Assembly: GCA_035942255.1 (NCBI GenBank)
Contig: DASZDG010000002.1
Coordinates: 29,779-93,778 of the forward strand
Length of the DNA stretch: 64,000 bases
DNA from: JALZEG01 sp035942255
GTDB taxonomy: Bacteria > Actinomycetota > CADDZG01 > WHSQ01
Direction: 5' to 3'
Shown here: piece after piece, positions 1 through 8,082 of the stretch
Numbering within the stretch: position 1 is the stretch's first letter
Layout: the number at the start of each line of letters is the position of its first letter
Translations under genes and position numbers: made by a program
The notes under the pieces: generated by a model
The model's database searches: none
What the model was told of the DNA's origin: nothing
Seen by the model: the letters and a program-made list of their open reading frames with translations, nothing else

Positions 1-726
1 TTCCAGCAAGGCCTTCTGCTGGGTCGCGAGCTTCTCCGAGAGCTCCTGCTGTGTCCGCGCGCCGACGATGCTGAGCCGCGCGAAGAAGAGGGGGATGAGG
101 ATCGCGGCGACGGCCGTCGCGCCGATGCGGACGTACGCGATCGCCGTCACCACGCCGAGCCCCGTCAACAGGAGATAGGAGATGAAGAAGCCGGCGATCG
201 GCGCCGGGAGCAGGCCCCGCATCGCCTCGCGGTATGGCTGGCCGAAGTAGAGCCGGACCATCGTCGCGACGATGCCGAGGTTCAGGACGAGCCGCGCGAT
301 CGCCGCGGCCCCGATCACGAAGTGGCCTTCGGGGAACTCGAAGAGGTTGCCGTCGTAGAGGGCGAGCACGCCGGCCGCCGCCGCAACGGTCAGGACGCTC
401 TGAGCGCGGTTGAAGAGAGCGCGCCATATGGGGACTTCGTGAGTGAACTCTCTGGGGTCCGTGGACCCGATGGCGGTGATCGTCATCGCGACCCACGGCT
501 GGTCGCGGAAGAGGATCGCGAGCGCGAGGTAGATGGGGAACGCCATCGTGACCTCGGTGCCGAAGCCGAGGGAGACCGGGAGCAGCTCGACGGCCGCCAA
601 GAGCGCGATCCAGAAGATGTACGTCGAGATCGCCGGGCCCGCCCCGTGGCTCTCCGCTACCGACCACGACATCATTGCGCCGGTTCCGAGGATCACGACC
701 CAAGCGAAGACCTTCCCCTGCCTCAC
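1..726 (-). CDS. Membrane signalling protein, N-terminal part (truncated by window edge)
   Basis: The reading frame is open from the left edge to a GTG at 724-726, with an in-frame stop at 805-807 upstream. The visible 242 residues contain about seven hydrophobic segments, then a charged polar stretch (ARTQQELSEKLATQQKALLE) that looks like the start of a signalling helix or coiled coil. This resembles the membrane sensor part of bacterial HD-GYP, GGDEF or histidine kinase proteins, whose output domain would follow the helix and lies outside the window. The REC-HD-GYP gene at 1107 fits a signalling locus. The output domain is unknown, and the GTG start is the most upstream plausible start rather than one proven by a ribosome binding site. 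Confidence 0.65.
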   Translation of the reverse strand, partial: MRQGKVFAWVVILGTGAMMSWSVAESHGAGPAISTYIFWIALLAAVELLPVSLGFGTEVTMAFPIYLALAILFRDQPWVAMTITAIGSTDPREFTHEVPIWRALFNRAQSVLTVAAAAGVLALYDGNLFEFPEGHFVIGAAAIARLVLNLGIVATMVRLYFGQPYREAMRGLLPAPIAGFFISYLLLTGLGVVTAIAYVRIGATAVAAILIPLFFARLSIVGARTQQELSEKLATQQKALLE

Positions 727-758
727 GTCGCCATCGTATGTAGCGCGGGGCAAAGAGA

Positions 759-786
759 GAGGGAGGGGGCCGAAGTCCCCTCCCTC
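759..786 (-). terminator. 10-bp GC-rich hairpin between small ORF and membrane protein
   Basis: GAGGGAGGGG (759-768) pairs perfectly with CCCCTCCCTC (777-786) around an 8-nt loop. On the minus strand the stem is followed by TCTCTTT, so it could end or attenuate a transcript of the 25-aa ORF (805-882) just before the membrane protein start at 726. Confidence 0.45.
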
Positions 787-804
787 AAGCAGTGCTGTGC
801 GTCG

Positions 805-882
805 CTAGAACTTCCAGTTCGCTCCCGCTGTCTGGAACAGGGCGGCGAGCAAACCGGCAAATGCAACGAGCTTTAGCTTCAA
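805..882 (-). CDS. 25-aa signal-peptide-like small ORF
   Basis: TTG start with a strong ribosome binding site (GGAGGGAGG) six bases upstream. It encodes a short positively charged start (MKLKL), a hydrophobic core and a C-terminal AGANWKF before TAG. The peptide looks like a stand-alone signal peptide or membrane-active micropeptide. It precedes a hairpin (759-786) and the membrane signalling gene. No family is recognised. Support is the ribosome binding site and the hydrophobic pattern only. Confidence 0.4.
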   Translation of the reverse strand: MKLKLVAFAGLLAALFQTAGANWKF

Positions 883-1106
883 TGCGGACCTCCCTCCAAG
901 AGAAGGTGTCTGGAAGACCGGCCCTGGGGCCGCCGCTCCGCTCGCGCTCACGCTATGTCGCTACGTCTGTTTTATCCGTTTCCCCCTCCGCTACCCGATC
1001 GGGTGCCTACTCGACCCGAACGGGGGATACGAGGTCCACGCTAAAGCTTGTTAACTAGTGGTGGCAATGGCCTGAGTGGCCTATTTCGTCGTCTTCGAGG
1101 TAATTC
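883..1106. other. Intergenic region upstream of HD-GYP gene
   Basis: Divergent spacer of 224 bases between the minus-strand micro-ORF and the plus-strand response regulator. It holds short inverted repeats (ACCCGATCGGGT around 1003-1014) and AT-richer sequence before 1107, probably promoters for both sides. No c-di-GMP riboswitch consensus was seen. Confidence 0.35.
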
Positions 1107-2114
1107 TTGGAAGCAACTGAGCCCGTCGGACCCACCGTCTTGATAGCGGAGCGTCACCTAACCGTGTCGCAGTCGCTGGCGCGGCTCGTCGAGGAATCCG
1201 GCGTCGGCTGCGTCGCGGCCGAGGTGCAGGACGCGGCCTCCGCGCTCGAGATGAGCCGCAAGATCGCGCCCGATGTCGCGATCGTCGACCTCGAGCTTTC
1301 ACCCGGGTGCAGCCTGATACGCGGCCTCCACGAGGTCTGCCCCGACACCCGGATCATCGTGCTCGCCGACCGGATGGGCGGAGCGGACGCGGCGCTGGTC
1401 GACGCGTTAGCGGCGGGGGCCGTCGGCGCGATGTACAAGGAGAGCTCCAGCGCCGACCTCACCCGCGCGCTCACCTCTTCCTCGCCGCAGACACCGGTCG
1501 TCGTGGACGAGGCCGCCGGGCTCCTGCTCGGCTCCTACGTCGACGCGATGGCCGAGAAGCGACTGCGGGACCGTGCGACGATCGCGGCCCTTGCCGCGGC
1601 GGTAGAGGTGCGGGACATGGTCACGGGACAGCACCTGCAGCGCGTGACCGACCTCGCGACGCGCACGATCGACGCGATCGACTCGGGCCTCGCCAAGAAC
1701 GAGGAGGTCGTCTTCGGGTTCATGCTCCACGACGGCGGCAAGATCGGCGTGCCCGACGCGGTGTTGAACAAGAGGGGGCCGCTCGACGCGGCCGAACGCG
1801 AGGTCATGCGCCGCCACCCGGAGATGGGCGTGAAGATCGTCGAGCCGATCGGGTTCTCGTCGATGGCGACCGACGTGATCATGTGCCACCACGAGCGGTG
1901 GAACGGCGAGGGGTACCCGCACGGGCTGAGGCGCGAGGAGATCCCCCTGGTCGCGCGGGCGTTCGCCGTCGCCGACGCGTTCGACGCGATGACGTCGGAC
2001 CGCCCCTACCGGGCCGCGCTGCCGGCGGGGGACTCGCTCCAGGTGCTGAAGGACGCGGCCTATACCGAGTTCGACCCCGACGTGGTCGACGTGTTCATAA
2101 AGCTCAACGATTAG
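1107..2114 (+). CDS. Response regulator with HD-GYP domain (c-di-GMP phosphodiesterase)
   Basis: The N-terminal ~130 residues are a receiver domain (VLIAERH start, phosphoacceptor Asp in AIVDLELS near residue 60). The C-terminal half is an HD-GYP domain with GQHLQRV, the LHDGGKIGVPD metal site and GEGYPHG. HD-GYP domains hydrolyse cyclic di-GMP to pGpG or GMP, so this is probably a phosphorylation-controlled c-di-GMP phosphodiesterase in the cytoplasm. The receiver lacks the usual acidic pair at its N-terminus, so it may not be classically phosphorylated. TTG start with a plausible GAGG site. It is followed by a dispersed repeat hairpin at 2146-2223. Confidence 0.88.
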   Translation: MEATEPVGPTVLIAERHLTVSQSLARLVEESGVGCVAAEVQDAASALEMSRKIAPDVAIVDLELSPGCSLIRGLHEVCPDTRIIVLADRMGGADAALVDALAAGAVGAMYKESSSADLTRALTSSSPQTPVVVDEAAGLLLGSYVDAMAEKRLRDRATIAALAAAVEVRDMVTGQHLQRVTDLATRTIDAIDSGLAKNEEVVFGFMLHDGGKIGVPDAVLNKRGPLDAAEREVMRRHPEMGVKIVEPIGFSSMATDVIMCHHERWNGEGYPHGLRREEIPLVARAFAVADAFDAMTSDRPYRAALPAGDSLQVLKDAAYTEFDPDVVDVFIKLND

Positions 2115-2145
2115 CTTTCGAGCTGGGAGCGCAGGCCGACGTTTG

Positions 2146-2223
2146 CTCTAGCGGGGCCGCAAGCGGCCCCGCCCTATGCGGATTCCTCTTCTCCTGGCTT
2201 CGTCGCCTTCGGCGACGGCCGCG
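2146..2223 (+). repeat. Dispersed palindromic repeat, copy A
   Basis: A 10-bp perfect arm pair (GCGGGGCCGC/GCGGCCCCGC, 2151-2172) is followed by CCTATGCGGATTC and a second hairpin (CGTCGCC-TTC-GGCGACG). The reverse complement of 15941-16088 carries two related copies, and the first hairpin recurs at 8494-8523 with different but still pairing stem bases. It lies in the 3' flank of the HD-GYP gene and may also act as its transcript end, though no T-run follows. Confidence 0.6.
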
Positions 2224-2359
2224 AACGACCCCTCTGGTGTCTGTCTTGTCCGTTGTGTCATTTGAGCGGCTTGACGGGTTACCTCGGGCATGCCAGGTTC
2301 TCCCTGAAATACGTAGAAGACGCAGCGGGCGTCAGGTAGTTTTTTCCAGACGGGCGGTG

Positions 2360-2365
2360 TACTTT
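2360..2365 (+). promoter_or_regulatory. Candidate -10 (TACTTT) for leaderless start at 2372
   Basis: TACTTT ends six bases before the ATG at 2372, and no ribosome binding site precedes that ATG. A T-rich stretch (2338-2345) lies near the expected -35 distance. The layout matches other probable leaderless starts in this window. Confidence 0.4.
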
Positions 2366-2371
2366 CCTCGC

Positions 2372-3052
2372 ATGCGGGAGCAATTGGACCAGCTCGAGGC
2401 CGAGGTCCGGAAGATCGCGGGCGTCAAGAACGCGCGGATCGTCGGTACCGACAACGCCGAGGAGATCCACATCGTCGCGTCGGCCACCCGCTCCCCGAAA
2501 CAGGTAGTCCGCGACGTCCAGTCGCTCGCCGCCGCCGGATACGGCCTCCCGATCGACCACCGCATCGTCTCCGTCGTGCAGCTCGAGGAGGCCGAGCCCC
2601 CGCCCCCGCCCTCGACGATCAAGCTCGATCCCCAGCCGGAGCCCGTCATGGCCCAGGCCGCGGCGCACGGCGACCGCCGGCCGGTGCTCGACCGGGTCGT
2701 CCTCGGGAGCCGCGGCAACACCGGATGGGTCGAGGTCAGCTTGAAGTGGCCCGACGGCACCGAGACCGACGGCAGCGGCACCGCAGGATCGTCCCGTGAG
2801 ACGCGCGCCCGCGGTGCGGCGAAGGCCCTCGTCAAGGCGCTCGAGCCCGTGCTGAGCGAGCGCGGGGTCGAGCTCGAGCTGGACCAGGTGCTGATCCATC
2901 GCATGGACTCCGCCGACTCCGTGTTCGTCCGGGCGACGTTCTTCGAGGGCGGCAACGTGATACCCGTCGTCGGCTCCGCGATCGTCCACGACGACGTCGC
3001 GTCCGCCGCGGTCCGCGCGCTGCTGCACGCGGTCAACCGGAAGCTGACCTAG
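2372..3052 (+). CDS. Conserved hypothetical two-domain protein
   Basis: 226 residues. An N-terminal alpha/beta module (residues ~1-75) is joined by a Pro-rich linker (EEAEPPPPPSTIKLDPQPEP) to a C-terminal module beginning near residue 105. The second module has alternating strands and an Arg/Ala-rich helix, and ends in HDDVASAAVRALLHAVNRKL. That pattern loosely recalls the regulatory dimer domain of 2-isopropylmalate synthases, but no catalytic residues are visible. I do not recognise a function. It is soluble, and its 3' end overlaps the convergent DUF5317 gene by 20 bases. Confidence 0.7.
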   Translation: MREQLDQLEAEVRKIAGVKNARIVGTDNAEEIHIVASATRSPKQVVRDVQSLAAAGYGLPIDHRIVSVVQLEEAEPPPPPSTIKLDPQPEPVMAQAAAHGDRRPVLDRVVLGSRGNTGWVEVSLKWPDGTETDGSGTAGSSRETRARGAAKALVKALEPVLSERGVELELDQVLIHRMDSADSVFVRATFFEGGNVIPVVGSAIVHDDVASAAVRALLHAVNRKLT

Positions 3053-3611
3053 GCCCTTCTCCCGCCGCGTCCGCGCGGTGCCGCGGCTTGCGGTGCGCCA
3101 TCATCCGCGCGTCGACGACGCGCGCCAGCCCGAGCGCCAGCACGACGTCCCCCACGCTGAGGACCTCCTTGAAGGGCGGGACGGGGATCGCGTCGCCGAG
3201 CCACGGCAGCGCGGTGTCTTCGTCGAGCGGCTCGTGCTTGAGGCTCGCGTCCTCGAGCGATCGCGTGACGCCCGCGGCCTCCGCGGAGCGCTCGAGCACC
3301 GGCATCGCGCCGTTGGCCGCGATCACCAGGACGTTCAGCGCCATCCCGGCCCCCGCGAGCGTCAGCCCCGGCAGCGTCCGGTTCGCGAACAGCCACGTGG
3401 CGACCGCGGCGTTCGACGCGAGAACGACCGCGAGGCCCCCGGTCTCGCCCAGCCACTCCGGGTCCCAGTAGACGAACACGAGCTGCACGACGAGCCCGGC
3501 GACCAGCACCGGCGTCCAGCGGAACGTCGTCTCGGCGAGCTCGTGGAGCGAGCCCCCGCGCAACCGTGCGGCGACCCCGGCGAGGATTGCGATAACGAGC
3601 GCGGTGAGCAC
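3033..3611 (-). CDS. DUF5317 family integral membrane protein
   Basis: 192 residues from a GTG start. Four hydrophobic segments include VLTALVIAILAGVAARLRGG at the N-terminus, which matches the actinobacterial DUF5317 family in length and start. The conserved middle part (AANGAMPVLERSAE) lies in a loop. The C-terminal tail is basic and polar. Biochemical function is unknown. It is divergent from the lipid kinase-like gene at 3639, with 27 bases between starts. A much longer open frame on this strand reaching 6371 is an artefact of GC-rich antisense sequence. Confidence 0.75.
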   Translation of the reverse strand: MLTALVIAILAGVAARLRGGSLHELAETTFRWTPVLVAGLVVQLVFVYWDPEWLGETGGLAVVLASNAAVATWLFANRTLPGLTLAGAGMALNVLVIAANGAMPVLERSAEAAGVTRSLEDASLKHEPLDEDTALPWLGDAIPVPPFKEVLSVGDVVLALGLARVVDARMMAHRKPRHRADAAGEGPRSASG

Positions 3612-3638
3612 GCCTGGAGGATACGCGCCTCCCGTACG

Positions 3639-4556
3639 ATGCCCCCCGTGCAGAGGGTGCTGTTGATCGTGAACGCGCGGGCCGGCTCCGTCCGCGCGCG
3701 CACCAAGGACGTGATCGCGAAGGCGCTGTCGGCGGACTTCAAGCTCGAGGTGGCCGACACGATGTCGCGCGACCACGCGACCGCGCTTGCCGCGGACGCG
3801 GTCGACCGCGGGTTCGACGCCGTCGTCGCCTTCGGAGGCGACGGGACGATCAACGAAGCGGCGCAGAGCCTGGTCGGGACCGGGGTCACCCTGGGCGTCC
3901 TGCCGGGCGGCAGCACGAACGTCATGGCTCGGTCTCTCGGCATCCCGCGCGATCCCGTAGAGGCCACGGCGTTCCTCGCGTCGCGGCTGGCCGGGGGATC
4001 CCGGCGGTCGATCAACGTCGGCTCGAACGAGGGCCGGTACTTCATCTTCTCGACCGGGATCGGGCTCGACGCCGAGGTCGTGAAGCGCGTCGAGGGCGAC
4101 CCCGAGGCGAAGGCGCGCAGCGCCGAGTGGACGTTCCTGCGCAAGGCCCTCGCCGCTGGTTTCGGCGAATACCGCGGCGCCGAGCCGTCGATCAAGGTCG
4201 AGGTCGAGGGCCGCGAACCGACGACCGCGGTCTTCGCCATCTGCTGCAACGGGCGCCCGTTCACGTACTTCAAACGGTGGCCGGTCGACGCGTGCCCCGG
4301 TGCGAGCCTCGACGGCGGCCTCGACCTGTTCAGCCTCCGCAAGGTCCGCCTGGCGACGGTCCCGCGGATCGCCTGGTCGGTGTTCGTCAGCCGCTCGCAC
4401 GTCCGGTGGCGCAGCGGCCGCTACGACCACGACGTCCGGGAGGTCCGGCTCACCTGCGAGCGGCCGCTTCCCGTCCAGGTCGACGGGGACTACATCGGGG
4501 AACAGGAACGGGCGACGATCCGTTTGATACCGCGAGGGCTGGACGTCCTGGTCTAG
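3639..4556 (+). CDS. Diacylglycerol/sphingosine kinase-like lipid kinase (DagK/YegS family)
   Basis: 305 residues, the usual family length. The nucleotide-binding motif AFGGDGTINEAAQ (near residue 68) and LPGGSTNVMARSLGIP are those of the diacylglycerol kinase catalytic domain (PF00781). The C-terminal half has the beta-sandwich with VQVDGDYIG near the end. Such enzymes phosphorylate diacylglycerol or related lipids with ATP at the inner face of the membrane; the exact substrate cannot be read from sequence. ATG at 3639 is used, with a GTG three codons later also possible. Confidence 0.88.
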   Translation: MPPVQRVLLIVNARAGSVRARTKDVIAKALSADFKLEVADTMSRDHATALAADAVDRGFDAVVAFGGDGTINEAAQSLVGTGVTLGVLPGGSTNVMARSLGIPRDPVEATAFLASRLAGGSRRSINVGSNEGRYFIFSTGIGLDAEVVKRVEGDPEAKARSAEWTFLRKALAAGFGEYRGAEPSIKVEVEGREPTTAVFAICCNGRPFTYFKRWPVDACPGASLDGGLDLFSLRKVRLATVPRIAWSVFVSRSHVRWRSGRYDHDVREVRLTCERPLPVQVDGDYIGEQERATIRLIPRGLDVLV

Positions 4557-4604
4557 GGCCGCGCCCGCTTTAGAGTCATGACCCACCGAGAAGGAGTGCC
4601 CCGT

Positions 4605-5744
4605 ATGGCCATGCCCACCGTCGAGCAGATCACCGCCGTCCTCGGCGAGATCCAGGACCCCGAGCTCCACCGGGGGCTGAACGAGCTGAACATGGTCCGG
4701 GACGTCCGCGTCTCGGGCGACGAAGTCGCCGTGCTGATCGCGCTCACGATCCCGGGCTGCCCGCTGAAGGACTACTTCTACACGGTGATCCCGGCCCGGC
4801 TGAAGGAGGAGTGGCCGCAGATCGCGCACGTCAAGGTCGAGCTCACCTCGATGACCGAGGAGGAGCGCGCCGCTCTGGTCGGGGGGCTGCGGAAGGAGAC
4901 CCCCGCGCCGTTCGCGCGCAGCGACTCGCCGACGCAGGTGATCGCGATCGGGTCGGGCAAGGGCGGCGTCGGCAAGTCCACGACGACCGTGAACATCGCC
5001 GCGTCGCTGGCGAAGCTCGGGCACACCGTCGGCCTTCTCGACGCGGACGTGTGGGGCTTCTCGATCCCGCGCATGCTCGGCATCCACGAGCGCCCGACGG
5101 TCGTCGAGGACATGATCATGCCGCCGACGATGTTCGGCGTGAAGGTCGTCTCGATCGGCCTCTTCACCACCGAGGACAACCCGGTCGTGTGGCGCGGCCC
5201 GATGCTCCACAAGGCCCTCCAGCAGTTCCTGACCGACGTCCACTGGGACGAGCCGGACTACCTGCTGGTCGACCTCCCTCCGGGCACCGGCGACGTCTCG
5301 ATCTCGATCGCGCAGTTCCTGCCCGGCGCGAGCATGCTGATCGTCACGACACCGCAGGCGGTCGCCGAGAAGGTCGCGCAGCGCGCGGGCTTCATGGCGG
5401 AGAAGACCGGGCTCGACGTCGTCGGTGTCGTGGAGAACATGTCGTACTTCCGCGGTGACGACGGCAAGGTCTACGACATCTTCGGGAGCGGCGGGGGCCG
5501 GACGCTCGCGGACAGGCTCGAGGTCCCGCTGCTCGGGCAGATCCCGATCGACCCGCACCTGCGCGAGTACGCCGACCACGGCGCGCCGATCGTCCTGCAG
5601 GAGCCGGACAGCGAGGTCGCGCAGGCGCTCGAGCAGACGGCGAAGGAGCTGGTGAACCTGCTGCCGCCGAAGCCGAAGCCGTCGAAGCGGATCTCGCTGC
5701 CGATCATGAGCATGGCGCCCGGCCCCCACGGGCACAGCCACTAG
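4605..5744 (+). CDS. mrp: Mrp/NBP35-type P-loop ATPase, Fe-S cluster carrier
   Basis: 379 residues. An N-terminal MIP18/DUF59-like domain (residues ~1-85) is followed by a deviant Walker A (GSGKGGVGKS), the switch LLDADVWG and a Walker B-type DYLLVDLPPGTGD. This is the Mrp/ApbC architecture; members carry and transfer [4Fe-4S] clusters in the cytoplasm. The usual CxxC dimer motif in the ATPase domain is not seen, and the tail ends in a His-rich HGHSH. The start at 4605 is chosen for the GAGAAGGAG site eight bases upstream; an ATG at 4578 lies before that site. The 3' end overlaps the convergent nucleoside phosphorylase by four bases. Confidence 0.9.
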   Translation: MAMPTVEQITAVLGEIQDPELHRGLNELNMVRDVRVSGDEVAVLIALTIPGCPLKDYFYTVIPARLKEEWPQIAHVKVELTSMTEEERAALVGGLRKETPAPFARSDSPTQVIAIGSGKGGVGKSTTTVNIAASLAKLGHTVGLLDADVWGFSIPRMLGIHERPTVVEDMIMPPTMFGVKVVSIGLFTTEDNPVVWRGPMLHKALQQFLTDVHWDEPDYLLVDLPPGTGDVSISIAQFLPGASMLIVTTPQAVAEKVAQRAGFMAEKTGLDVVGVVENMSYFRGDDGKVYDIFGSGGGRTLADRLEVPLLGQIPIDPHLREYADHGAPIVLQEPDSEVAQALEQTAKELVNLLPPKPKPSKRISLPIMSMAPGPHGHSH

Positions 5745-6496
5745 AGCGCGGCGACCACACCCCTCAACAACGCCTCGACGCGGCCGGCCCCCTCGACCCC
5801 CGCGCGCCGGACCTCTTCGTGGTCGAGGGCCGCGCCCAGACCCGCGGCGGCATTGGTGACGAGCGACAGCCCCAGCACGCGCGCGCCGCGCGAACGGGCC
5901 GCGATCGCCTCGTGGACCGTCGACATCCCGACGAGGTCGGCGCCGAGCGTCGCCAGCATGCGGATCTCCGCCGGCGTCTCGTACACGGGCCCGATGACTC
6001 CGGCGTAGACGCCCTCGCGGATCCCCGGCGAGACCGCGCCTGCCAGCACCCGCAGCCCCGCGTCGTACACCTCCGTCATGTCGAGGAAGCTCGCGCCGCC
6101 GATCAGCGGGTTCGATCCCGTGAGGTTCAGGTGGTCGGAGATCAGCACGAGCTCTCCCACCGAGAGCGACGTGTTGATGCCCCCCGCCGCGTTGGTCAGC
6201 ACGACGACCTCGCACCCGGCGTCGACGGCCGCGAGCACCGCGTGCGCGACGGCCGCCGGAGCGTGCCCTTCGTACAGGTGCACGCGCCCGGCAAGCACCA
6301 GTGACGGCACCCCTTCGATCTCGCCCGCGTAAAGAGCGCCTTCGTGTCCGGGGACGCGCGGGCGCGGCCATCCCTCTATGTCCGAGTACGGGATCGCCGT
6401 CGCGCCGGTGAGGCGTTCGGCGACCGAACCGAGGCCCGACCCGAGGACGATCGCGACGCGGTAGTCGGCGCGGCCGGTGAGATCCGCGATCGACAT
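5741..6496 (-). CDS. Purine nucleoside phosphorylase
   Basis: 251 residues. VLGSGLGSV, the RVHLYEGH phosphate-binding region, LTNAAGGIN and the GPVYETPAEIRM substrate loop identify a class II trimeric purine nucleoside phosphorylase. It cleaves inosine or guanosine to base and ribose-1-phosphate. LGLSLVTNAAAG near the end carries the Asn that selects 6-oxopurines. It starts 14 bases after the cytidine deaminase gene and is probably co-transcribed with it as a nucleoside salvage pair. Confidence 0.92.
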   Translation of the reverse strand: MSIADLTGRADYRVAIVLGSGLGSVAERLTGATAIPYSDIEGWPRPRVPGHEGALYAGEIEGVPSLVLAGRVHLYEGHAPAAVAHAVLAAVDAGCEVVVLTNAAGGINTSLSVGELVLISDHLNLTGSNPLIGGASFLDMTEVYDAGLRVLAGAVSPGIREGVYAGVIGPVYETPAEIRMLATLGADLVGMSTVHEAIAARSRGARVLGLSLVTNAAAGLGAALDHEEVRRAGVEGAGRVEALLRGVVAAL

Positions 6497-6510
6497 TTTC
6501 TGCGAAGCGG

Positions 6511-6918
6511 TCAGATGCCCGTCGACTCGCTCAGCTGGTCGGCCGAGAACGGGTCCGGCAGGAGCGAGTCCAGGCGCCGCGGCCCGTCGACCGCGTCCAC
6601 GAGCAGCTCCGGCCCTCCGGCTTCGAACAGCAGCTGGCGGCACCGGCCACAGGGGCTGAGGACGTTGCCCTCGAGGTCGGCGATCGTGACGCCGACGAAG
6701 CGGCCGCCGCCGGAATCGTAGAGGGCGGAGACCAGGCCGCACTCGGCGCAGAGGCTGATCCCGAACGACGCGTTCTCGACGGTGCAGCCGGTGAGGATGC
6801 TGCCGTCGTCGAGCAGTGCGGCGGCGCCCATGGGGCTCTTCGAGTAGGGGGCATAGGCGCGGCCCGCCGCTTCGACGGCCTCGTTGCGTAGCTCGTCCCA
6901 GTCCACTCGCTCGGTCAT
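6511..6918 (-). CDS. cdd: Cytidine deaminase
   Basis: 135 residues, the usual size of tetrameric cytidine deaminases. TVENASFG, CAE (zinc ligand plus catalytic Glu) and SPCGRCRQ (two Cys ligands) give the Cys-Cys-Cys zinc site typical of short bacterial enzymes that convert cytidine and deoxycytidine to uridine forms. ATG at 6918 is chosen; an in-frame GTG at 6954 would add 12 polar residues. It is first in a two-gene salvage unit with the purine nucleoside phosphorylase, and divergent from the cobalamin adenosyltransferase at 6996. Confidence 0.92.
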   Translation of the reverse strand: MTERVDWDELRNEAVEAAGRAYAPYSKSPMGAAALLDDGSILTGCTVENASFGISLCAECGLVSALYDSGGGRFVGVTIADLEGNVLSPCGRCRQLLFEAGGPELLVDAVDGPRRLDSLLPDPFSADQLSESTGI

Positions 6919-6995
6919 GGCGCCATTGTGGTCGCTCGGCTTTCTTCGCGCCACTCCGGCCCGGGTGCGCGGGCGTCTGCTCTAGGCTCCCGGAC

Positions 6996-7553
6996 GTGAA
7001 GATCTACACGCGCAAGGGCGACGACGGCACGACCGGGTTGCTCTACGGGGGCCGCGTCGGCAAGGACGACCTGCGCACCGAGGTCTACGGCACGCTCGAC
7101 GAGACCGTCTCCGCGCTCGGCGTCGCGCGCGGCGCGGGCCTCGTCGAGAGGGTCGAGCAGATCGTCGTCCGCATCCAGCGCGAGATGTTCGTCGCCGGCG
7201 CACAGCTCGCTACGTCCGAGGAGAACCAGCCGAAGCTCACCGAGGGCGTCTCGAAGGTCACGCCGTCGATGACCGAGCAGGCGGAACGCGACATCGACGC
7301 TCTGCTCGACGAGCATCCGTTGCCGCAGGAGTTCGTGCTCCCGGGCGAGACGGCCGGGTCCGCCGGGCTCGACCTCGCGCGCTCGATCGTGCGGCGCGCC
7401 GAGCGCCAGGCGGTGGCCATGAGCCGCGGGGGCCTCGTGCCCGACCCGGAGATCCTGCGCTATCTCAACCGCGTCTCGGACCTCCTGTTCGCGCTCGCGC
7501 GCTACGAGGAGGCGTCACGCGGCCTGCGGGCCGCGCCCTCGCGGGAGCGGTGA
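6996..7553 (+). CDS. Corrinoid adenosyltransferase (PduO/MMAB type)
   Basis: 185 residues from GTG. The N-terminal IYTRKGDDGTTGLLYGGR is the ATP-binding signature of PduO-type ATP:cob(I)alamin adenosyltransferases. AGSAGLDLARSIVRRAER and YLNRVSDLLFALAR near the C-terminus hold the conserved Arg/Glu and Asn/Asp residues of the trimer active site. It makes adenosylcobalamin for B12-dependent mutases or reductases. A TAGGCT box at 6983-6988 ends seven bases before the GTG and no Shine-Dalgarno is present, so the message may be leaderless. The NUDIX gene follows after four bases. Confidence 0.93.
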   Translation: MKIYTRKGDDGTTGLLYGGRVGKDDLRTEVYGTLDETVSALGVARGAGLVERVEQIVVRIQREMFVAGAQLATSEENQPKLTEGVSKVTPSMTEQAERDIDALLDEHPLPQEFVLPGETAGSAGLDLARSIVRRAERQAVAMSRGGLVPDPEILRYLNRVSDLLFALARYEEASRGLRAAPSRER

Positions 7554-7557
7554 CGGC

Positions 7558-8082
7558 GTGCCGAGCGTGTCACCCGAGCCGAGCGCGTTCCGGTTCTGCC
7601 CCGTCGACGGGACCGCGCTCGAGGAGCCGGACAAGGACGGGGGGACGCGCTGCCCGAGCTGCGGCCGGTCCTGGTACCGCAACTCCTCTCCGGTCGTCGG
7701 CTGCGTGATCGTCCGCGGCGGTCGCGCCCTCGCCACCGTCCGCGGGATCGAGCCGCACAAGGGCAAGCTCGACATGCCGGGCGGCTTCCTCCTGAACGGC
7801 GAGGACCCGCTCGACGGCCTGAAGCGCGAGATCCGGGAGGAGCTCGGCATCGAGATCGAGGTCGACGCCTCCGATCTCGTGCAGATGGCACCCCACGTCT
7901 ACGCTCACGAGGACGACTTCAACCTCGCGCTCGGGTTCCGCGCGCGCTGGGTCTCCGGCGAGGTGACGCCGGCCGACGACGTCGCGGACGTGAGGTGGGT
8001 GTCGCCGGGCGAGATCGACGACCTGGAATGGGCATGGGAGCACGACAGGGAGCTCGTTAGAAAGGTGTTGAGCGATGCGTGA
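7558..8082 (+). CDS. NUDIX hydrolase with N-terminal zinc ribbon
   Basis: 174 residues from GTG. A CPVDG...CPSC zinc-ribbon (residues ~14-42) precedes a NUDIX domain with the Nudix box spanning GGFLLNGEDPLDGLKREIRE and continuing ELGIE. The zinc ribbon resembles that of NADH pyrophosphatase NudC, but the length and the rest of the protein fit a smaller nucleotide pyrophosphatase of unknown substrate. It sits between the adenosyltransferase and a small membrane protein gene that overlaps its end by eight bases, so the three are probably one operon. Confidence 0.85.
   Translation: MPSVSPEPSAFRFCPVDGTALEEPDKDGGTRCPSCGRSWYRNSSPVVGCVIVRGGRALATVRGIEPHKGKLDMPGGFLLNGEDPLDGLKREIREELGIEIEVDASDLVQMAPHVYAHEDDFNLALGFRARWVSGEVTPADDVADVRWVSPGEIDDLEWAWEHDRELVRKVLSDA

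Noticed and set aside
883..1106. c-di-GMP riboswitch before the HD-GYP gene
   Set aside because: The conserved GGGACGCAAAG and tetraloop receptor elements are absent on both strands.
3033..6371. A 1112-residue minus-strand open frame spanning several genes
   Set aside because: Only its last ~190 residues look like protein (DUF5317). The rest is antisense to the lipid kinase-like and mrp genes and overlaps the phosphorylase, with Arg/Asp-rich shadow composition typical of GC-rich DNA.
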